Assembly: GCA_961205875.1 (NCBI GenBank)
Contig: OY540811.1
Coordinates: 35,557,340-35,621,339, forward strand
Length of the DNA: 64,000 nt
DNA from: Sialis fuliginosa
Taxonomy: Eukaryota; Arthropoda; Insecta; Megaloptera; Sialidae
Direction of reading: 5' to 3'
Shown here: positions 11,901 to 26,900 of the stretch, one piece after another
Numbering within the stretch: position 1 is the stretch's first letter
Layout: each line of letters opens with the position of its first letter
Notes under the pieces: model-generated
Told to the model about the DNA's origin: nothing
What the model saw: the letters and a program-made list of their open reading frames with translations, nothing else
Database searches by the model: none
Position numbers and translations under genes: made by a program

Positions 11901-14900
11901 ATATAGACTTAATGATTGATGAAATGATGAAGGAAATCCATACAAATAATGGTTCTAAAGATCCGCACAGTTATCTTAACAATAATATCGAACACCAAAC
12001 AAGAAGGTAAATATAAAATCAAATATTATCAAATATTATGCAGAATGATAAGAAATTCCTTAGAAAAACGTTTTATATACATATGATAATTTTAATATAA
12101 ATTGAAATGTGCGATATTTTATAAAATTATACAATTAATTATACAGGGTGGTCCGGTTTGAGATACAGATATTTTAGAAGCTGATTCCCTGGATCATTGT
12201 GAGTAAAAAAAAAAGTAATTAAAAGGGCGGTTTATCTTCAACACCCTCTGAGCTACAGGATGTTGAAAAAATTCTTTTAGAGTAGTATTTACAAAGATTA
12301 ACTCATAACTTCCAAAGTAACGTAACTATACTCTATTTCATTTAAGAATGCAGTGGTTGCCAGGGTTTTGACGGTACGAATCGTGCATTTTACAGTCAAA
12401 AACGACGGAAACCTCTGCATTCTTAAATGAAATAGAGTATAGAGCAACCATAATGAGTTAGTTTCATAGGTAATTAATAGAGATTGGAAAAATAGTTTTT
12501 CAACTATTGCGTAAAAATGCTTTTATTGTAATTTTTATTACATTCTCCAACGTTTTCAGAAAACTGGTTTGATTGAACACAATTTGAAATCAACTATTTG
12601 CAACTACTATTCTAACTAATTTTAAACTATTTGCGACACTTTTTACTGCTTCGTTTGCACTAGTTATTATTAAATCATAAAAAAAAAAACTATTTAACAA
12701 CTATTTTCCGAAAAAAAATTCAACTAGTAACTATTTCATTGAAAATAACAACTATTTTTCTAATCTCTAGTAATTAACTAACTTATTTTTCAGTATTTAT
12801 TTATGAGAATGACATTTTTCTCCAAAAGTACCTATTTTTATGATTATTTTGGTGCGTCATAATGTTACCTACAAATTCACCCTGCGAAGTTTGGACCTAA
12901 GGCTTACAGTTGTCCAGTTATAATTTATCTAAATTAATCCCCAAAGTGACTATTTAGCTACCTACCCTATTAAATAAAACAGTCATACATTTTGCTTATA
13001 ATTACAAAATTAGTTTTAAAATTATACAAATTACCATTAACAATAAAAATATGTAATATAAAGAAAAAAATTGTATGACTGTTTCATTTAATAGGGTAGA
13101 TAGCAAAATAGTCACTTTGGGGATTAATTTAGATAAATTTATAACTGGTAAACTGTAAGACCCAGGTCCAAACTTTGTGAGGTGAATTTGTAGTAACATT
13201 ATGACACACCAAAATAATGATAAAAAATACCACATATTGTAGGTACTTTTGGAGAAAAATGTCATTCTCAAAAAAAAAATTTTTTTACTTTGATGAGCAA
13301 TAACTCTTAATTAACTGGAAATAATATATGATAATGGTAATACTAAAATATACGTTAGTTAATTACCTATTAAACTGACTCATTGTGGTTGTTTGCGTTA
13401 CGTTACTTTAGAAGTTATGAGATAATCTACTCTGAAGGAATTTTTTCAACACCCTGTAGCCAGCGGTGGATTTACATTTAGTGCCGCCCTGGGCAAAGAA
13501 AATTGCCACCCCTCTACCAAGGAAAAATATAATCTATTTTTTATATATTTTTCAGAATTACCATATGAACTGAAAAGTGATAACTGTTTTTATAAGTGAT
13601 GTAGAAAAATCGTTTTAATAATCGGAATAATTTTTTGTATTCTTATTTTTTTTAGTGTGTTGTATATTAACCTAAAAAAGTTGTATTCTCCCAGAATCTG
13701 CCGCCCCCCAAAATTTTGTCGCCCTGGGCAGTAGCCCATGTTACCCATGCCTAAATCCGTCACTGAGCTCAAAGGCTGTTGAAAATAGGCCCCCTTTTCA
13801 TTACAATGTTTTACTCACAATGGCTCAGAAAATCAACTCTTAAAATATCTGTATCTCAAACCGGACCAACCTGTATAATTAAGGGATAGAGGGGAAAATT
13901 GAATGCTCTATTACAATAATAAAATTAAACATAAATAAATAAATAAACCTTTTTAAAGATTAATATACCTACTTTTTGCAAAGTTAAATTCAATTCATTT
14001 TCCTCAAATGAAGTAATAGGTTTTTAAAGTAAGCCTAAAATTCATATTTTTTGAAAAATTGATCAAGATGGAGGTTAAATAATTTTTTAAATCAAAATTA
14101 CACCTGTTTTCTTTATATTCACATGAACGTTAATTTTCTCAAACTTTAATAGAAATTACAAAAAACAACAAGAATCTTCTGCATAGGAAAATAATATTAT
14201 GTATTTCAGATACCGTAAAATAGTATATTATACCACGAGGCAATAATGATAGCTATTATTACCGAGGATAATTTTCGAACCGAGCCGCGTAGCGGCGAGG
14301 GAGAAGAAATTCCGAGGTAATAATTGCCATTATTGCGAGTAGTATACTGTACTTTATCCACGACTATTTGAATCACTTTCATAAAATACAACAGAATACA
14401 AGGAATGCAAGCTTCAACAAAACGTCATGTAGAAATGAATATGAATAATGATAAAAAAAGGAAACACTTACACATCAACATGTCACTTTTAAAATACTGT
14501 TCACACTCGCGAAGAGGTTTTATAGTCTTTTTCACTACTTCGTACTATAATTTTTGTAAAGAATAAAAAATTACAATAAACTCGCTGTGATATCACACAG
14601 CTGTGAATGTATATGTCGAACGTTAGTTCCGCAAACAGCCACTAGGGAAATTATCTTGTACCAATATTAGCTTCTATCGCATTTTTCGCATGTAATCACC
14701 TATACGTTTCACTCATTTTAATAGACTTTGGAGTTTGTGTATTTTGTTTCCATAGTATTTTTAATATGAAAAATTGTGATTGGTGCACAAGCGGGTATAA
14801 TGACCATTATACCCGCTTGTGCACCAATCACAAGTTCTCAAATTATTCATTATTCCCTCTGTGAATAATATATAGCATTATATAGTAAAAACTACGTATG

Positions 14901-17900
14901 TAATACATGTATTATATATAAGTCGTGGATAAATATATTTAAAATCGAGTGCATTAAGTACAGATGTACTCAAGTTCTCCTAATATTTACTCAATGTTCA
15001 TTTCATATGCGTCATTTCCAGTAAATATTATTCATAATTGAATTCAAAATATATTTTCTTAATATTATACCATATTTTTAGTACAATACATATCTTCTGA
15101 CGACGTTTTGTTCCAAATTATAATGAACCTTTTCAAAAACCTGCAAGTATTGACCTACTCAGGGAAGATAAAAAGCAAATGCCCCCCCCCCCCCTCGCTC
15201 ACAGAAAAAATAAATATTTATAAATATTGGATATTTAACATATCCATATAGGTCGCTATATCTTCGTCTAAAACTGAAAAAAATTGGTCAAGACATACAC
15301 GGATGTATTCGAAGTACATAGTACTGTTTGGAGTCACAGGTGTATTTTTGAAAGTACTGAACATGTAACATGACGCCCTCTAGTAAAATATATACAAATT
15401 TTTCGAAAAAATTATTTTTCAAAGAAGAGGCTAAGACAAAAAATATTTCTTATGCCAAGGCATGTGGCACGTCAAAATGTATAATCAAACCAGTGAAACT
15501 CTTTTTCTTATTTTTTTCTAAATCAAAAATGGCACCTACATGGGGCTTTAATACAAATCTAAAAAAAACAAAAACAAAAAAAATTGTATACCAAGACGTG
15601 TGGGGTATCAAAATGTAGATCTTAATCTCTTTTTTTTCTAACTCAAAAATGACGCCAACTGGGGGCTAAAATCAATCTTTTATTTTGCCCCCTCCCCCTT
15701 TAACTCGGTTACTACGGGCTCAAAAAATCTGAAAAAAATTTGGTAACGAGGCTTTGGTGGGACTACCAACGATAAATACTAAAGTCAACAATATAATTTT
15801 TAATTTTGGAATAATAAGGAGGGGTGTCATAGAATTATTTATTTTTATTTTCATATCATGTAGGGTGTCGAAATATCGATTTCAATTAGTATAATATATA
15901 ATATAATAGGTTGATTGATTGACATAACAAAAAAAGATTTTCAATTATACCAGTGGAGCGCTTTTTCAGTTTTCGACGGGGCGGGGGCGCATACACCTCA
16001 AGCTACGCACTGATCAATATGATTAATATATATTTATCAACAGACGTTCAATATATTGATCGTCTGTTCGAGCCTTTAGAAAAAATATTGTTATTAATGG
16101 AACGATTACTTTATTAAAACTTTTTTTCTTTTGCAGGACTAAAACTGGAAAAATTTTGGATAAAGAGTATATAGCGAGAAATTCACCTTTAGATGATTTA
16201 TTTAAAGCAAAGCATATAGAAACAATTTACCACATCGCTATAACATTTTTAATCATATATTTTACCAATACAACAATTAGTGATTTTAGAAAAACTGGGA
16301 CGTAAGTATGATAATATACGATAAACATAAGGCTAAAGTTTAATAAGATAATACTATGACGTTTTTAACGTAAAATTATACAAGTTTTTTTCTTAATAAT
16401 TACACAGCTACACAAAAAAAAAGTGCGGAACCAAAAAAGCAACCTATATAGCATTGTAGTATTGGTCGAGCATAGACGAAATCCAAATTTTTGGAATTTT
16501 TTTGCTTACCAGTTTTTTTTTATTTGAGCTTGAATTTTAGGATTAACCAACATGGAAAAATTCAACCTAAACCCAAAATTCAAGCTCATATAAAATAAAA
16601 ACTGGTAAGCAGAAAATACCAAAAATTTGGATTTCGACTATGCTCGACCAATACTACAATGCTATATAGGCAGGGGTGTGCAGGAGCCGGCTCGCACCGG
16701 TTGTTAAGATTTTTAAAAATCGGCGAATAAAAGTTTAGACCAATTTTAGGTTTTTCGTTTTCGTATCTGTTGGTTTCGGTTCGGTTCCACGCTCTACCAA
16801 TAAAGCTTTTGTACTATACTTATATGCTACAAACCGTGTTTTGCTCGGTTTCTTAGTTCTGCCAATCGTTTTTAAATTTGTGTTAAAAGAGCTTTAAAAG
16901 TGCATTTTTAAAACATTTTTTCGGTATTTTTGCATAATATCACCGGCCGTTGCAGACGTGCAAGCCTCATGTTTTATATGATTTGATCAGTGACAGGCAA
17001 TGTGAGTAAAGTGTATACTATTATTATATTTATTAGCTCATATTCAGTTGCTATTTTCGGAAATTACAACAGGGCATAAAAAAATTAAAAAATACTAGTA
17101 CAGAATTAATACCCCATTTGAGAGAGCTTGCAAGCTAGCAAATTTTGCGAGCTCCTTTATAATAGCGGACATTAAAACGGAAGATAATTTTGTAATTCTT
17201 CCATATTAATGCTAATATAGATTGTAAAAAAGATTGTATAAAATATAATACATTTGTTGAAACAAGTCTAGCCATTTTTATTCAGCAATGGACAGTATGG
17301 AGTCATCTCTCTCACACAAACACACACACTCTCTTCTCTCCTCGCTGCTTCTATACAGGATGATTCAGTGCTGTCGTGCCAAACTTGAACAGTAAATTAA
17401 GATAAATATTTTAAGCAAAAAACATTATATGAACATGTGTCCGGAAATTTTTCGTAAGGGGGCTACAGCCCTCCAAAGATTTTATTCAAAATAAGTTTTT
17501 ATTTAATATCTGGAGACCCCATTGTGCTAAAGTTATGAAATTTGATACAAGGTTTAGTATTAATAAGTGTTATCGATTTCCAGTATTGAGCAATTATAAT
17601 TTAGGTCAGAGCTGTATGGGGCCAGTGGGTCTATCGATTTTTATCTAGTATTTTTTTGTTCTTTAATTTATTCCTGTGTTAGACATTTGAATAAGACTGT
17701 ATGGCACAAAATACACAAAAATATACTTTGCTCATTTATCATAGGATAAACCGTTTACGAGCAATATCGATGCAAAAGAAAGCATGCAGAATTTTACTTA
17801 ATACGGATGCTTCAAATTAAACAAAATAAATCTATATTCCTGTTCTTTGATTAAAGGTAAGAAAAAAGTTCATGTACATATATCACCTAATACGTGTCCT

Positions 17901-20900
17901 CTTAGACCTATAGCCAGTTCTATTAATGTTGCAAGTAATTTACTAACATAACTAGAAAGCTATACTTAAAATGGCTATTTGTTGGTAAGGATGAATTTTT
18001 GAAGGTATATTTTTATTATTTTTTTGTCTTATTTTTTATCATAGAACAAGAATTTACATTTATTTTTTGTAATTTGAAGCATCCGTATTAAGTAAAATTC
18101 AGCATCCTTTCTTTTGCATCTATATTTCTCGTAAACGGGTTATCCTATGATAAATGAGCAAAGTATATTTTTGTGTATTTTGTGTCAAACAGTCTTATTC
18201 AAATGTCTAACACAGGAAAAAATTAAAGAACAAAAAAATACTAGATAAAAATCGATGGGCCTACTGGCCCCATACAGCCCTGGTCTAAATTATAATTGGT
18301 TAATACTGGAAATCAATAATACTTATTAATACCAAACTCCGTATCAAATTTCATAACTTTAGCATAATGGGTTCTCCAGATATTAAATAAAAACTAATTT
18401 GGAATAAAATTTTTAGAGGGCTGTAGCCCCCTAATGACAAATTTCCGGACACATGTTTATGTAATGGTTTTTGCTTAAAATATTTTTCTCAATCCACGGT
18501 TCAAGTTTGTTCCACCTTATATGACTCACCCTGTATAGTTAACATAAATTTTAAATGTATTGTAACTTACCGTTTGTTTGCTTTTTCTAAGAACTTGTAC
18601 TTATAGCAGCAAACTGAAAACACAGTACTGATGAGAGTTAACTTGCATTTATTTCTATAAAATAAACATGTTGGTTGCTAGACCACATGTTACTAAAATA
18701 GTCCAGTAAAGGAAGCATTTTGAAACGAACTTTTAGGGACAGGCAATTTTATGGTTGATTATTATAGATTTTGGAGCGGAGAATTCGAAAAAAATAACCC
18801 GGACTGGAAAAAAGTGGTGCAACATCCTTAAAAATGGGTTTGAATGGTAAAAACCCCATTTTCAAGCTTTTTTTAAATTTATATCAAAATCTAAATCGTT
18901 GATGGGATATTATTATAGTTGATATTTGTTGGGAACACTCAGACGTATCGATTGAAGAAAGAAAGAAGCATTATTACGTTTTTAAACCCTTTAGAAAGAG
19001 TAATTTTTGGTCAAATATGTGATCCCAATCGATTCGTCTGAGTATCCCCAACAAATATCAACCATAAAAAACCCAATCATCGATTTAGATTTTGAGAAGA
19101 AATGAATAAAAGCTTGGAAACAGAGTTTTCACCCTTCAACCCCATTTTTAAGGGTGTTGCACCACTTTTCTCCAATCCGGGTTATTTTTTTCGAATTCTC
19201 CGCCTTAAAATCTATAATATCAATCATAAAATTACTTGGCCCTAAAAGTTCAATTTTCCTTGACTGGACGAAAATTACAATATGAATAGTAATTTTTGCG
19301 TGCAGGATCGAAATCTATATTATTGATATAGTTTAATTTGTTATACCTAAATCCAAAATTCAAGCTCAAAAATTTATATTATATATTATATTATATTTAT
19401 ATTATAATACTATATATATGAATTATGTATATAATGCTATATATGTACATATATATGTATAATGCCTATATAGGTCGCTTTTTTTGGTACCTCACACTTT
19501 TTTGTGTGGCCGTGTAATTATCTGCAGGTGATCATGGTATCTTTAAAGAGCAAATTATATTAAAAATAATTTAAAATTTAAATTTTTTATTTCCCTTAAA
19601 AAAATTATAATTTCGTAACCCTTTTCACACCATGTTTCGACTATTAGGTATTACCCGAATTACGAGTAAATTTAAAACCTACTCCTTAAAACTGTTGTGA
19701 TTAACCAGTTTTTTTTTTATTTAATAAAATAATATTAATAATTTTGTTTTTTCAGTGTTGATTTGGGTTTCTCGCTAATGGCCCATGGCTTCAACAATAT
19801 AAGTTCAGTTATTGGTATATGGGCAGTTATGACATTTTCAGTCTTTATTGTGTGCCCAACGTTCAAATTTTGGGCAACTGTAAGGGTACAAATGACCCCT
19901 AAATGTAAATATTATCTATTTATATTTATATTGATTGAAAGTACTAATTTTAATACCTTATGTTTTAGCCCAAATGATTAAAATATGGGACCATTTTTGG
20001 ATAGCGGTCTTTTGTTTGTATTTTGCACTTTTCTTGGCCATTCCAGCAAAATTTACTTTCTTATGCCAATTGAAAGCCCCTTCTGCTATGGTCATATTAA
20101 TGGAACAAGTAAGTATTTTTAATGTTTTAGTTTTCCATGTCGAAATCAGTTGAATTATTACAACAAGGTATGAAACAATATTTATAAATAGAGATTGGAA
20201 AAATAGTTGTTATTTTCAATGAAATAGTTGCTAGTTGAATTTTTTTTCGGAAAATAGTTGATAAATAGTTTTTTTACGATTTAATAATAATTAGTGCAAA
20301 CGAAAAGTGTCGCAAATAGTTTAAAAATAGTTTGAAAGGTAGTTGCAAATAGTTGATTTCAAATTGTGTTCAATCAAACCAGTTTTCTGAAAACGGTGGA
20401 GATATGTAATAAAAATTACAATAAATGAATTTTTACGCAATAGTTGAATAACTATTTTTGCAATCTCTATTTATAAATTATTATTTTTCGTGCGTTTTCC
20501 ATGTTTCGTTTCAACACTGGCGTCACGCAACATGGCGCGCAATTGGGAGCTTTTGAAAAGTACCTATTTTTTAAATTTGATATTTTGAAGTCGGGATAAA
20601 CTTTTAGAGTATGAAACAATTGTCTACAATGTTTTTTTACCTCTAAATTACATTAAACAGGTTTTTAGGGGTTTACATTTTTGACCGGATTACTCTATTA
20701 ACCCTCACCCCCCCCCCCCCCACTTACCCTACATAAATTGATATAAATTGTATTATGTTACAAATGTTACAATATAAACACCCTATATTCATTTTTCAGA
20801 CACGTTACCTAATGAAAATGTATGCCTTCGTCAGATCAAATGCTCCTCGTGTTATAGCATACAAACCTCATGCAACGGACACTATTTTACATCCTTCATT

Positions 20901-23900
20901 TGAACAATACTTATACTTTTTGTTTATACCTGCTTTAGTTTATAAAGACCAATACCCCAGGTTTGTACTTACAATCATTTATTTTTAAAATAGCACATTT
21001 ATAACTGAATAAATTCAAATTTAACCTTATATTTCCCAGAACAAAATCAATAAGATGGAACGTCGTATTCTGGTCATTTTCAGAAGTCTTCATTATAATA
21101 ATGTTGCACGGAATATTATTCGGAAAGGTTATATTTCCCAAGTTTGAAAACTTCGGAAAGGAGAAGATGCACTACGCCGACCTCTGTATAGCGATTTTAG
21201 AGAGCGCTTTCCCAGCTATCTGTATATACGTCAGTGGGTTCTATTTAATCTTGCATTGCTGGATGAACGCCTGGGCAGAGTTAATGAGATTCGCAGACCG
21301 TCTTTTCTATCAGGTATTTATTTTAATTGTATCAATAATATTAAGTATTTAACACAAGATAGTTTATCTGGAAAAATAGTAAACCAAAATGCAAGCTTTA
21401 AGGCAGGCCTGCACAACATACGGCCCGCCAGCACCTACCTTGCGGCCCGCGAAGACTTTGGTGAAAATTCATAATATTATAAATTAAAAATAATATTTCC
21501 TAGCTTATTGATTTATAATATTACGAAAGGTATATCGGATGTTTTTTTAAAGATTTTTCAGCGGATTATTTCCAAAATTATGAATTTTCAGAAATGTTTC
21601 AGATAAAAGTTTTATGTTTTGAGGGGGTTAAATATTGACATTATGGGGTGACCTTAGAAAGGTCAATTTAATGGGATTTTAGGTTCAACTTTTCTTTTTC
21701 AAATCTAAACCTATATTTTTTGTTGCATATTCGTAATTTAAGAGATAAATTAAACAACTTTTGTTAGGAATATTTTTTCTGAAAATGTCAATTTTTTATT
21801 GTAAGGAGCAAATCAAAGAGAAATTTCTGGATTTTCCATAATTTTTTTCTCGAAAATGACTAATTTTTAAAAATAATCGCAAGAGGTTTAAAAGTACTTA
21901 GATTTATGCAAAGATTCTGACCATTTTTTTTTTAATATGTAATTCATTTTTTTTTCAAAATTTCAGGATTTTTTTAATAAAAAAGTTGCATAAAAAAAAT
22001 TAACAATAAATTTTAAAAACAATTGTCAGAGAATCCTCAGTTCTTGCTTAGTTCTAAGTATTTTTTTAATTTTATGATTTTTCTTAAATGTTTAGTTTTT
22101 GAGTAAAAAATTATGGAAAATCCAGAAATATCCCTTTAGTTTGCCCCATATCATAAAAAATTGATATTTTCACAAAAAGTTTTTCAAACAAAAGTTGTTT
22201 ATTTTATCTCTTAAGATTTTAAAAAGAAAAGTGGAACCTGAAAATCCATCGAACTGACCTTTCTAAGGTCACTCCATAATGTCAATCTTTAGCTCCCCCA
22301 AAACCATGAAACTTTTGTCCGAAATATTTTTTTTGAAATTTCGTTATTTTGGAAATAATCTGCTGAAAACTCTTTAATAAACACCTGGTATACAGAAAAA
22401 TAATACAAATATTTATTTCATTTTTAAATACACTCATCCAAACAATTAAAGGAACAAGAATTTAAACATTTTTTTTGGGTGTTTTTTGAAGTGCTGTATC
22501 TTTGTGAAAAATGGTCGTATCGAAATAAAACAAAAAGCATTTTAAAGCGTCAAGTTTCTAGTTTTGAGATTTTTTAGCATAATTTTTTTTTGAGTTACAG
22601 TTAACGCGCAATCAAAAGAAATAGTGCGACACAAAAATTTTCCAATTTTTTAAATTTTTTTTAAGGGTCCTCGGGCTTGGGAAATTTTTTTTCAGTTAAA
22701 TCAATGCATTGGTCAGTTAACGTGTTTATTCAGCTTTAATTTGGTTTTTTTTTGTCTCTCTCAATTTTTTTTCGCCGAGATATCTGCCTTTAAATGAAAA
22801 ATGATTCTTTTGTCTTCGATGATCAATATATCAGCAACTAATGATTAAGTAGTAAATTTAAGGGCAGTTTTAAAAACTTGAATAAATTTCCTACAAGACC
22901 CTTTGATGACTTTATTAGAAGAAATTTTTTTTTACCCTCACCATTAGTTTTAAAAAGTACAAAAAAATGACCTTTTATGTTCTTTTAGTAAATCTATCGC
23001 TACTTTACAAATATTGATGAGAAGACTAATGTTGCCAGGTGATTTTACAGCTTAATGTACCCCCAACAGTTCTGTAAATTTTGAAATTGATCCATCCAAC
23101 CGTTTTTCCGAACCGATTGATCAAAGTTTTACAAAACAATTAAAGGAACAAGTGTGTTGTGTAACAGACTGGAACATAACATTGTGTAATCATCATTAAA
23201 ATGAAAAAAAAGATTTTCGATTTTTGATTTTTTTTACAGTTTTGCATAAGTTACTTGTTAAATTTGAAATGGAGAAAAAAAATTCCAAAAAATTAAAAAA
23301 AAAAATTTTTTTTTAATTTTGAATTTTTTTTTTCAAAATTTTTAAAACATTTCAAAAAACAATACTGACTCATTTTTGACACGATTCGGCTTTTGCGTAC
23401 CATAATTTTACTCATCTTGAATTAATTGCATTAATTAATTCTTTCGCAGCGAGAACCGTACGAAATTGTAAAATAATTTTGTCTCGCATGCTGGAATCGA
23501 ATTAATACGCAAGCAAAATTTGATCAATCGGTTCGGAAAAACGGTTCGATGGATCAATTTCAAAATTTACAGAACTGTTGGGGGTACATTAAGCTGTAAA
23601 ATCACCTGGCAACATTAGTCTTCCCATCAATATTTGTAAAGTAGCGATAGATTTACTAAAAGAACATAAAAGGTCATTTTTTTGTACTTTTTAAAACTAA
23701 TGGTGAGGGTAAAAAAAAAATTTTTTCTAATAAAGTCATCAAAGGGTCTTGTAGGAAATTTATTCAAGTTTTTAAAACTGCCCTTAAATTTACTACTTAA
23801 TCATTAGTTGCTGATATATTGATCATCGAAGACAAAAGAATCATTTTTCATTTAAAGTCAGATATCTCGGCAAAAAAAAAATTGAGAGAGACAAAAAAAA

Positions 23901-26900
23901 ACCAAATTAAAGCTGAATAAACAAGTTAACTGACCAATGCATTGATTTAACTGAAAAAAAATTTCCCAAACCCGAGGACCCTTAAAAATTTTTTTAAAAA
24001 TTTGAATATTTGTGTCCCACTATTTCTTTTGATTGCGCGTTAACCGTAACTCAAAAAAAATTATGCTAAAAAATCTCAAAACTAGAAACTTGACGCTTTA
24101 AAATGCTTTTTGTTTTATTTCGATACGACCATTTTTCACAAAGATACAGCACTTCACAAAACACCCAAAAAAAATGTTTAAATTCTTGTTCCTTTAATTG
24201 TTTGGATGAGTGTATAATAATTTAAAAATATTATTATGTTCTTAATAGCTTTCCCCCCTGCCCTATTTTCTTTCGGCCCGCACAAGTTTTTCATAAAGTA
24301 TTACATTTTGAGTTGTGCATGCCTGCTTTAAGGCTTTAAGGCTTGGCATCTAAGAATAACGCTCTGACGCGGCGCGTCGACCTCGAAAATCTGTTGAAGC
24401 GTTATTCTTAAATTTAAAAAAAAAACCCTGTGGCTACAAACAGTCCACGTAGTACTTCGGAACCCAGCGTTTCTCAATCTTTTTGTATTTGTGACCCAAT
24501 TTTCAATCATACTTATCATCGCCCCTCAACCCCCATCATACAATAATTTTATTAACCCTTCTTTCGAAAAACTTTGCTCTACAAGATAGGCTCAAGGGAG
24601 TCACTTATAATTATTATTAATCTTGTTTTTAATTTAATATTGATAAGTTAATTATTAAATACATTGTACAGTAGGTACTGATACAATTCTATTTATCAGT
24701 GTAAATGTAAACGTGTATTTTATTTTTTATTATGTCAGAATGTATTTTATTGCTTTTCTTTTAGTAAATTAAATAAATTTTTTAATAATATTTTTTTCTC
24801 GTTATGCTCGTGCCTCCAGTTAGTTTTATCACGCCCCCCCCCCTAGGGGGGCGCGCCCCATAGGTTGAGAATCGCTGACCGAATTATTAAACAATTTTTT
24901 TTGGGCAGAACAACTTTTTCCGGGTCAACTATATCATAGGTGTCCAACCTTTTCAACCTTCTGGGCCGCATAGCAGAAATTTTATTTAATTTAATTTACT
25001 AAGGGCCGCAGGCCAGAATATAAAACTGAGGACTTTTTTTTTAGTCGTACTAATTTAAATGTAAATTTATTACTTTATAATTTTTTTTATTATTATCCTC
25101 GTGGGCCACACTAAGGCTCCTCATGTGGCCGCATGTGACCCGCGAGCCGCGGGCTGGACAAGCTTGAACTACATCATTATATCAAATCGTAAATATCTCG
25201 GTTTCTATGCGATGTTTTTCCCACTAATACCGGTGGTATTTTTCCCGTCAATTGAATGAAAATAATTCAACCCTCCATACGTGACAGGGAATGAAATATT
25301 AAATTCTTCTTTTGTTTTGCTTTTTATTCATTATACAAAATCGTAAATATCTCGGCTCCTATGCGGGATAGAAGGTTGTTTCCCCCCTAAAACCTAAAAT
25401 GTTATTTTGTTTTTTAATTGTTAATTATTTAATTATATATGCAACTAACTATTTGTAATAACTCGCAATTACAATTAATTGTTAGCAATTTAAAAAGTCA
25501 ATATAATTGTTAATTGCTTTTACAATTAATTTTTGCCCAACACTGTTTACACCAAAGCTAAACTATATGTATAGTTGTATAGCTATGTATGATAGTAATT
25601 ATTAATAATTTTAATAGAATGTATATGTGTAGAAATTGCTTATCTTCTTCATTGCTTTACTAATGATATTGGTGCATTCGAAAAATGTTAAATTAAACAT
25701 TTTAATTATATATGTACATTAGGATGGGCCAAATTGTATAGAAGGTATTTTACCGACCTCGGCTACCCTCCCCTACGTGAAAGTACTCTCAATTCTAAGA
25801 AAAAACGTCCATGGAACTATACCTCTACATTCAACTTTAGTTCGCCGCATTTTTGATTGCAAATTTTAAGTTCCTTGAAATCAATATGTATGTATGTTAA
25901 TATATGTACATGAAAATTTACAATTTGTCATTGATTTTTTTAAGCAAAACACCAACCCAAGGGTTTTTGGGTACGAGGATTCCAAATTTGACATACATTT
26001 ATTTCTTGAGCGCCACCTGGCACCAGTTTTGGAAACAAACTTAAAATTTTCAATCAAAAATGCGGCGAACTAAAGTTGAATGTAGAGTTCCATGGGCGTT
26101 TTTTCTTAGAATTGAGAGTACTTTGAAGTAGAGGGGTAGCAGAGATCGGTTGGAAAATTGGCCCACCCTAATGTACATATGTTCATTTACATTAAGTACA
26201 TTATTTCAATCCTCGACACTTATAATAAACATTTTCATTTTTTTAAAACATATTTACTTACAAATAATTAATTAAAATAATTTGAGGGACAATTTGTTGA
26301 AACATTTTTTTTCTTATTGCTTAATATATATTTTAACACTAATACTAAATATTCATCTTGGTAAATTGTACAGATACAAGAATTATTCATGTATAATAAT
26401 GTATATGGATTAATAACTAACCGACAATGCACGATCTGAGCTTCTGGAATGAGTTTATATAATTTTAGACTTCGAGATATAAGCTGCATTTTTTTTCTTC
26501 TTTGGCCAATGTATAGTTTTCCTCAATAGTAAAACTATACACTGTAAACAAGTACACTCTGCACCGGACGCGAATTACTGTTAGAACGAGAGGTTACCCT
26601 GGGGCGATCAAGGCAAGAGACACTCACGAGGCCCAGGAATAATGGGTTAATTCCTAGGGAACACACATTAGGGTCTAAAATTATAAGCTGCGTTTTCTTG
26701 GTCATAGTATTCGTTTTTAAAAGTGCACTTTCAGTAAAAAAAATGCAGTTTATATCTATACAGTAGATGTTCATTACCTACTGTGAATGTCCATACTGTG
26801 AACCGTGCCGACGCAATCAGTTCTATTATAAACGATAACTGTACAAATATATGCCTTGAGGAGTAAAGCACTTTATCTTTGAAATCCGACAAAATTGTAG

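Larger units (their letters stand above)
12145..13874. mobile_element. Foldback element (ACAGGGTGGTCCGGTTTGAG) with two nested MITEs
   Basis: Left end ACAGGGTGGTCCGGTTTGAG and right end ...CTCAAACCGGACCAACCTGT are inverted and flanked by TA. The arms match over several hundred bases (for example the ATCCCCAAAGTGACTAT block and its inverse). Two independent MITEs are inserted, at 12478 and 13461. Lies in SOAT intron 3. Confidence 0.8.
16406..19516. repeat. Split foldback element holding several later insertions
   Basis: The left end (CTACACAAAAAAAAAGTGCGG, 16410) and GCATTGTAGTATTGGTCGAG arms form an inverted pair at 16440-16675. A matching outer end (CACACTTTTTTGTGTGGC) appears at about 19492-19510. 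Between them are a hAT-like end (CAGGGGTGTGCAGGAGCC at 16671), a partial copy of the 34407 family (17088-17175), and two further foldbacks. All within SOAT intron 4. Confidence 0.55.
21404..24325. mobile_element. hAT MITE (CAGGCCTGCAC) carrying two nested foldbacks, 8-bp TSD
   Basis: Same family as 8417-8709: ends CAGGCCTGCACAACATACGG and ...GAGTTGTGCATGCCTG, exact duplication CTTTAAGG at 21396-21403 and 24326-24333. Its roughly 290 bp are split by two insertions (21533-22392 and 22431-24212). In the intron before the alternative exons. Confidence 0.9.
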
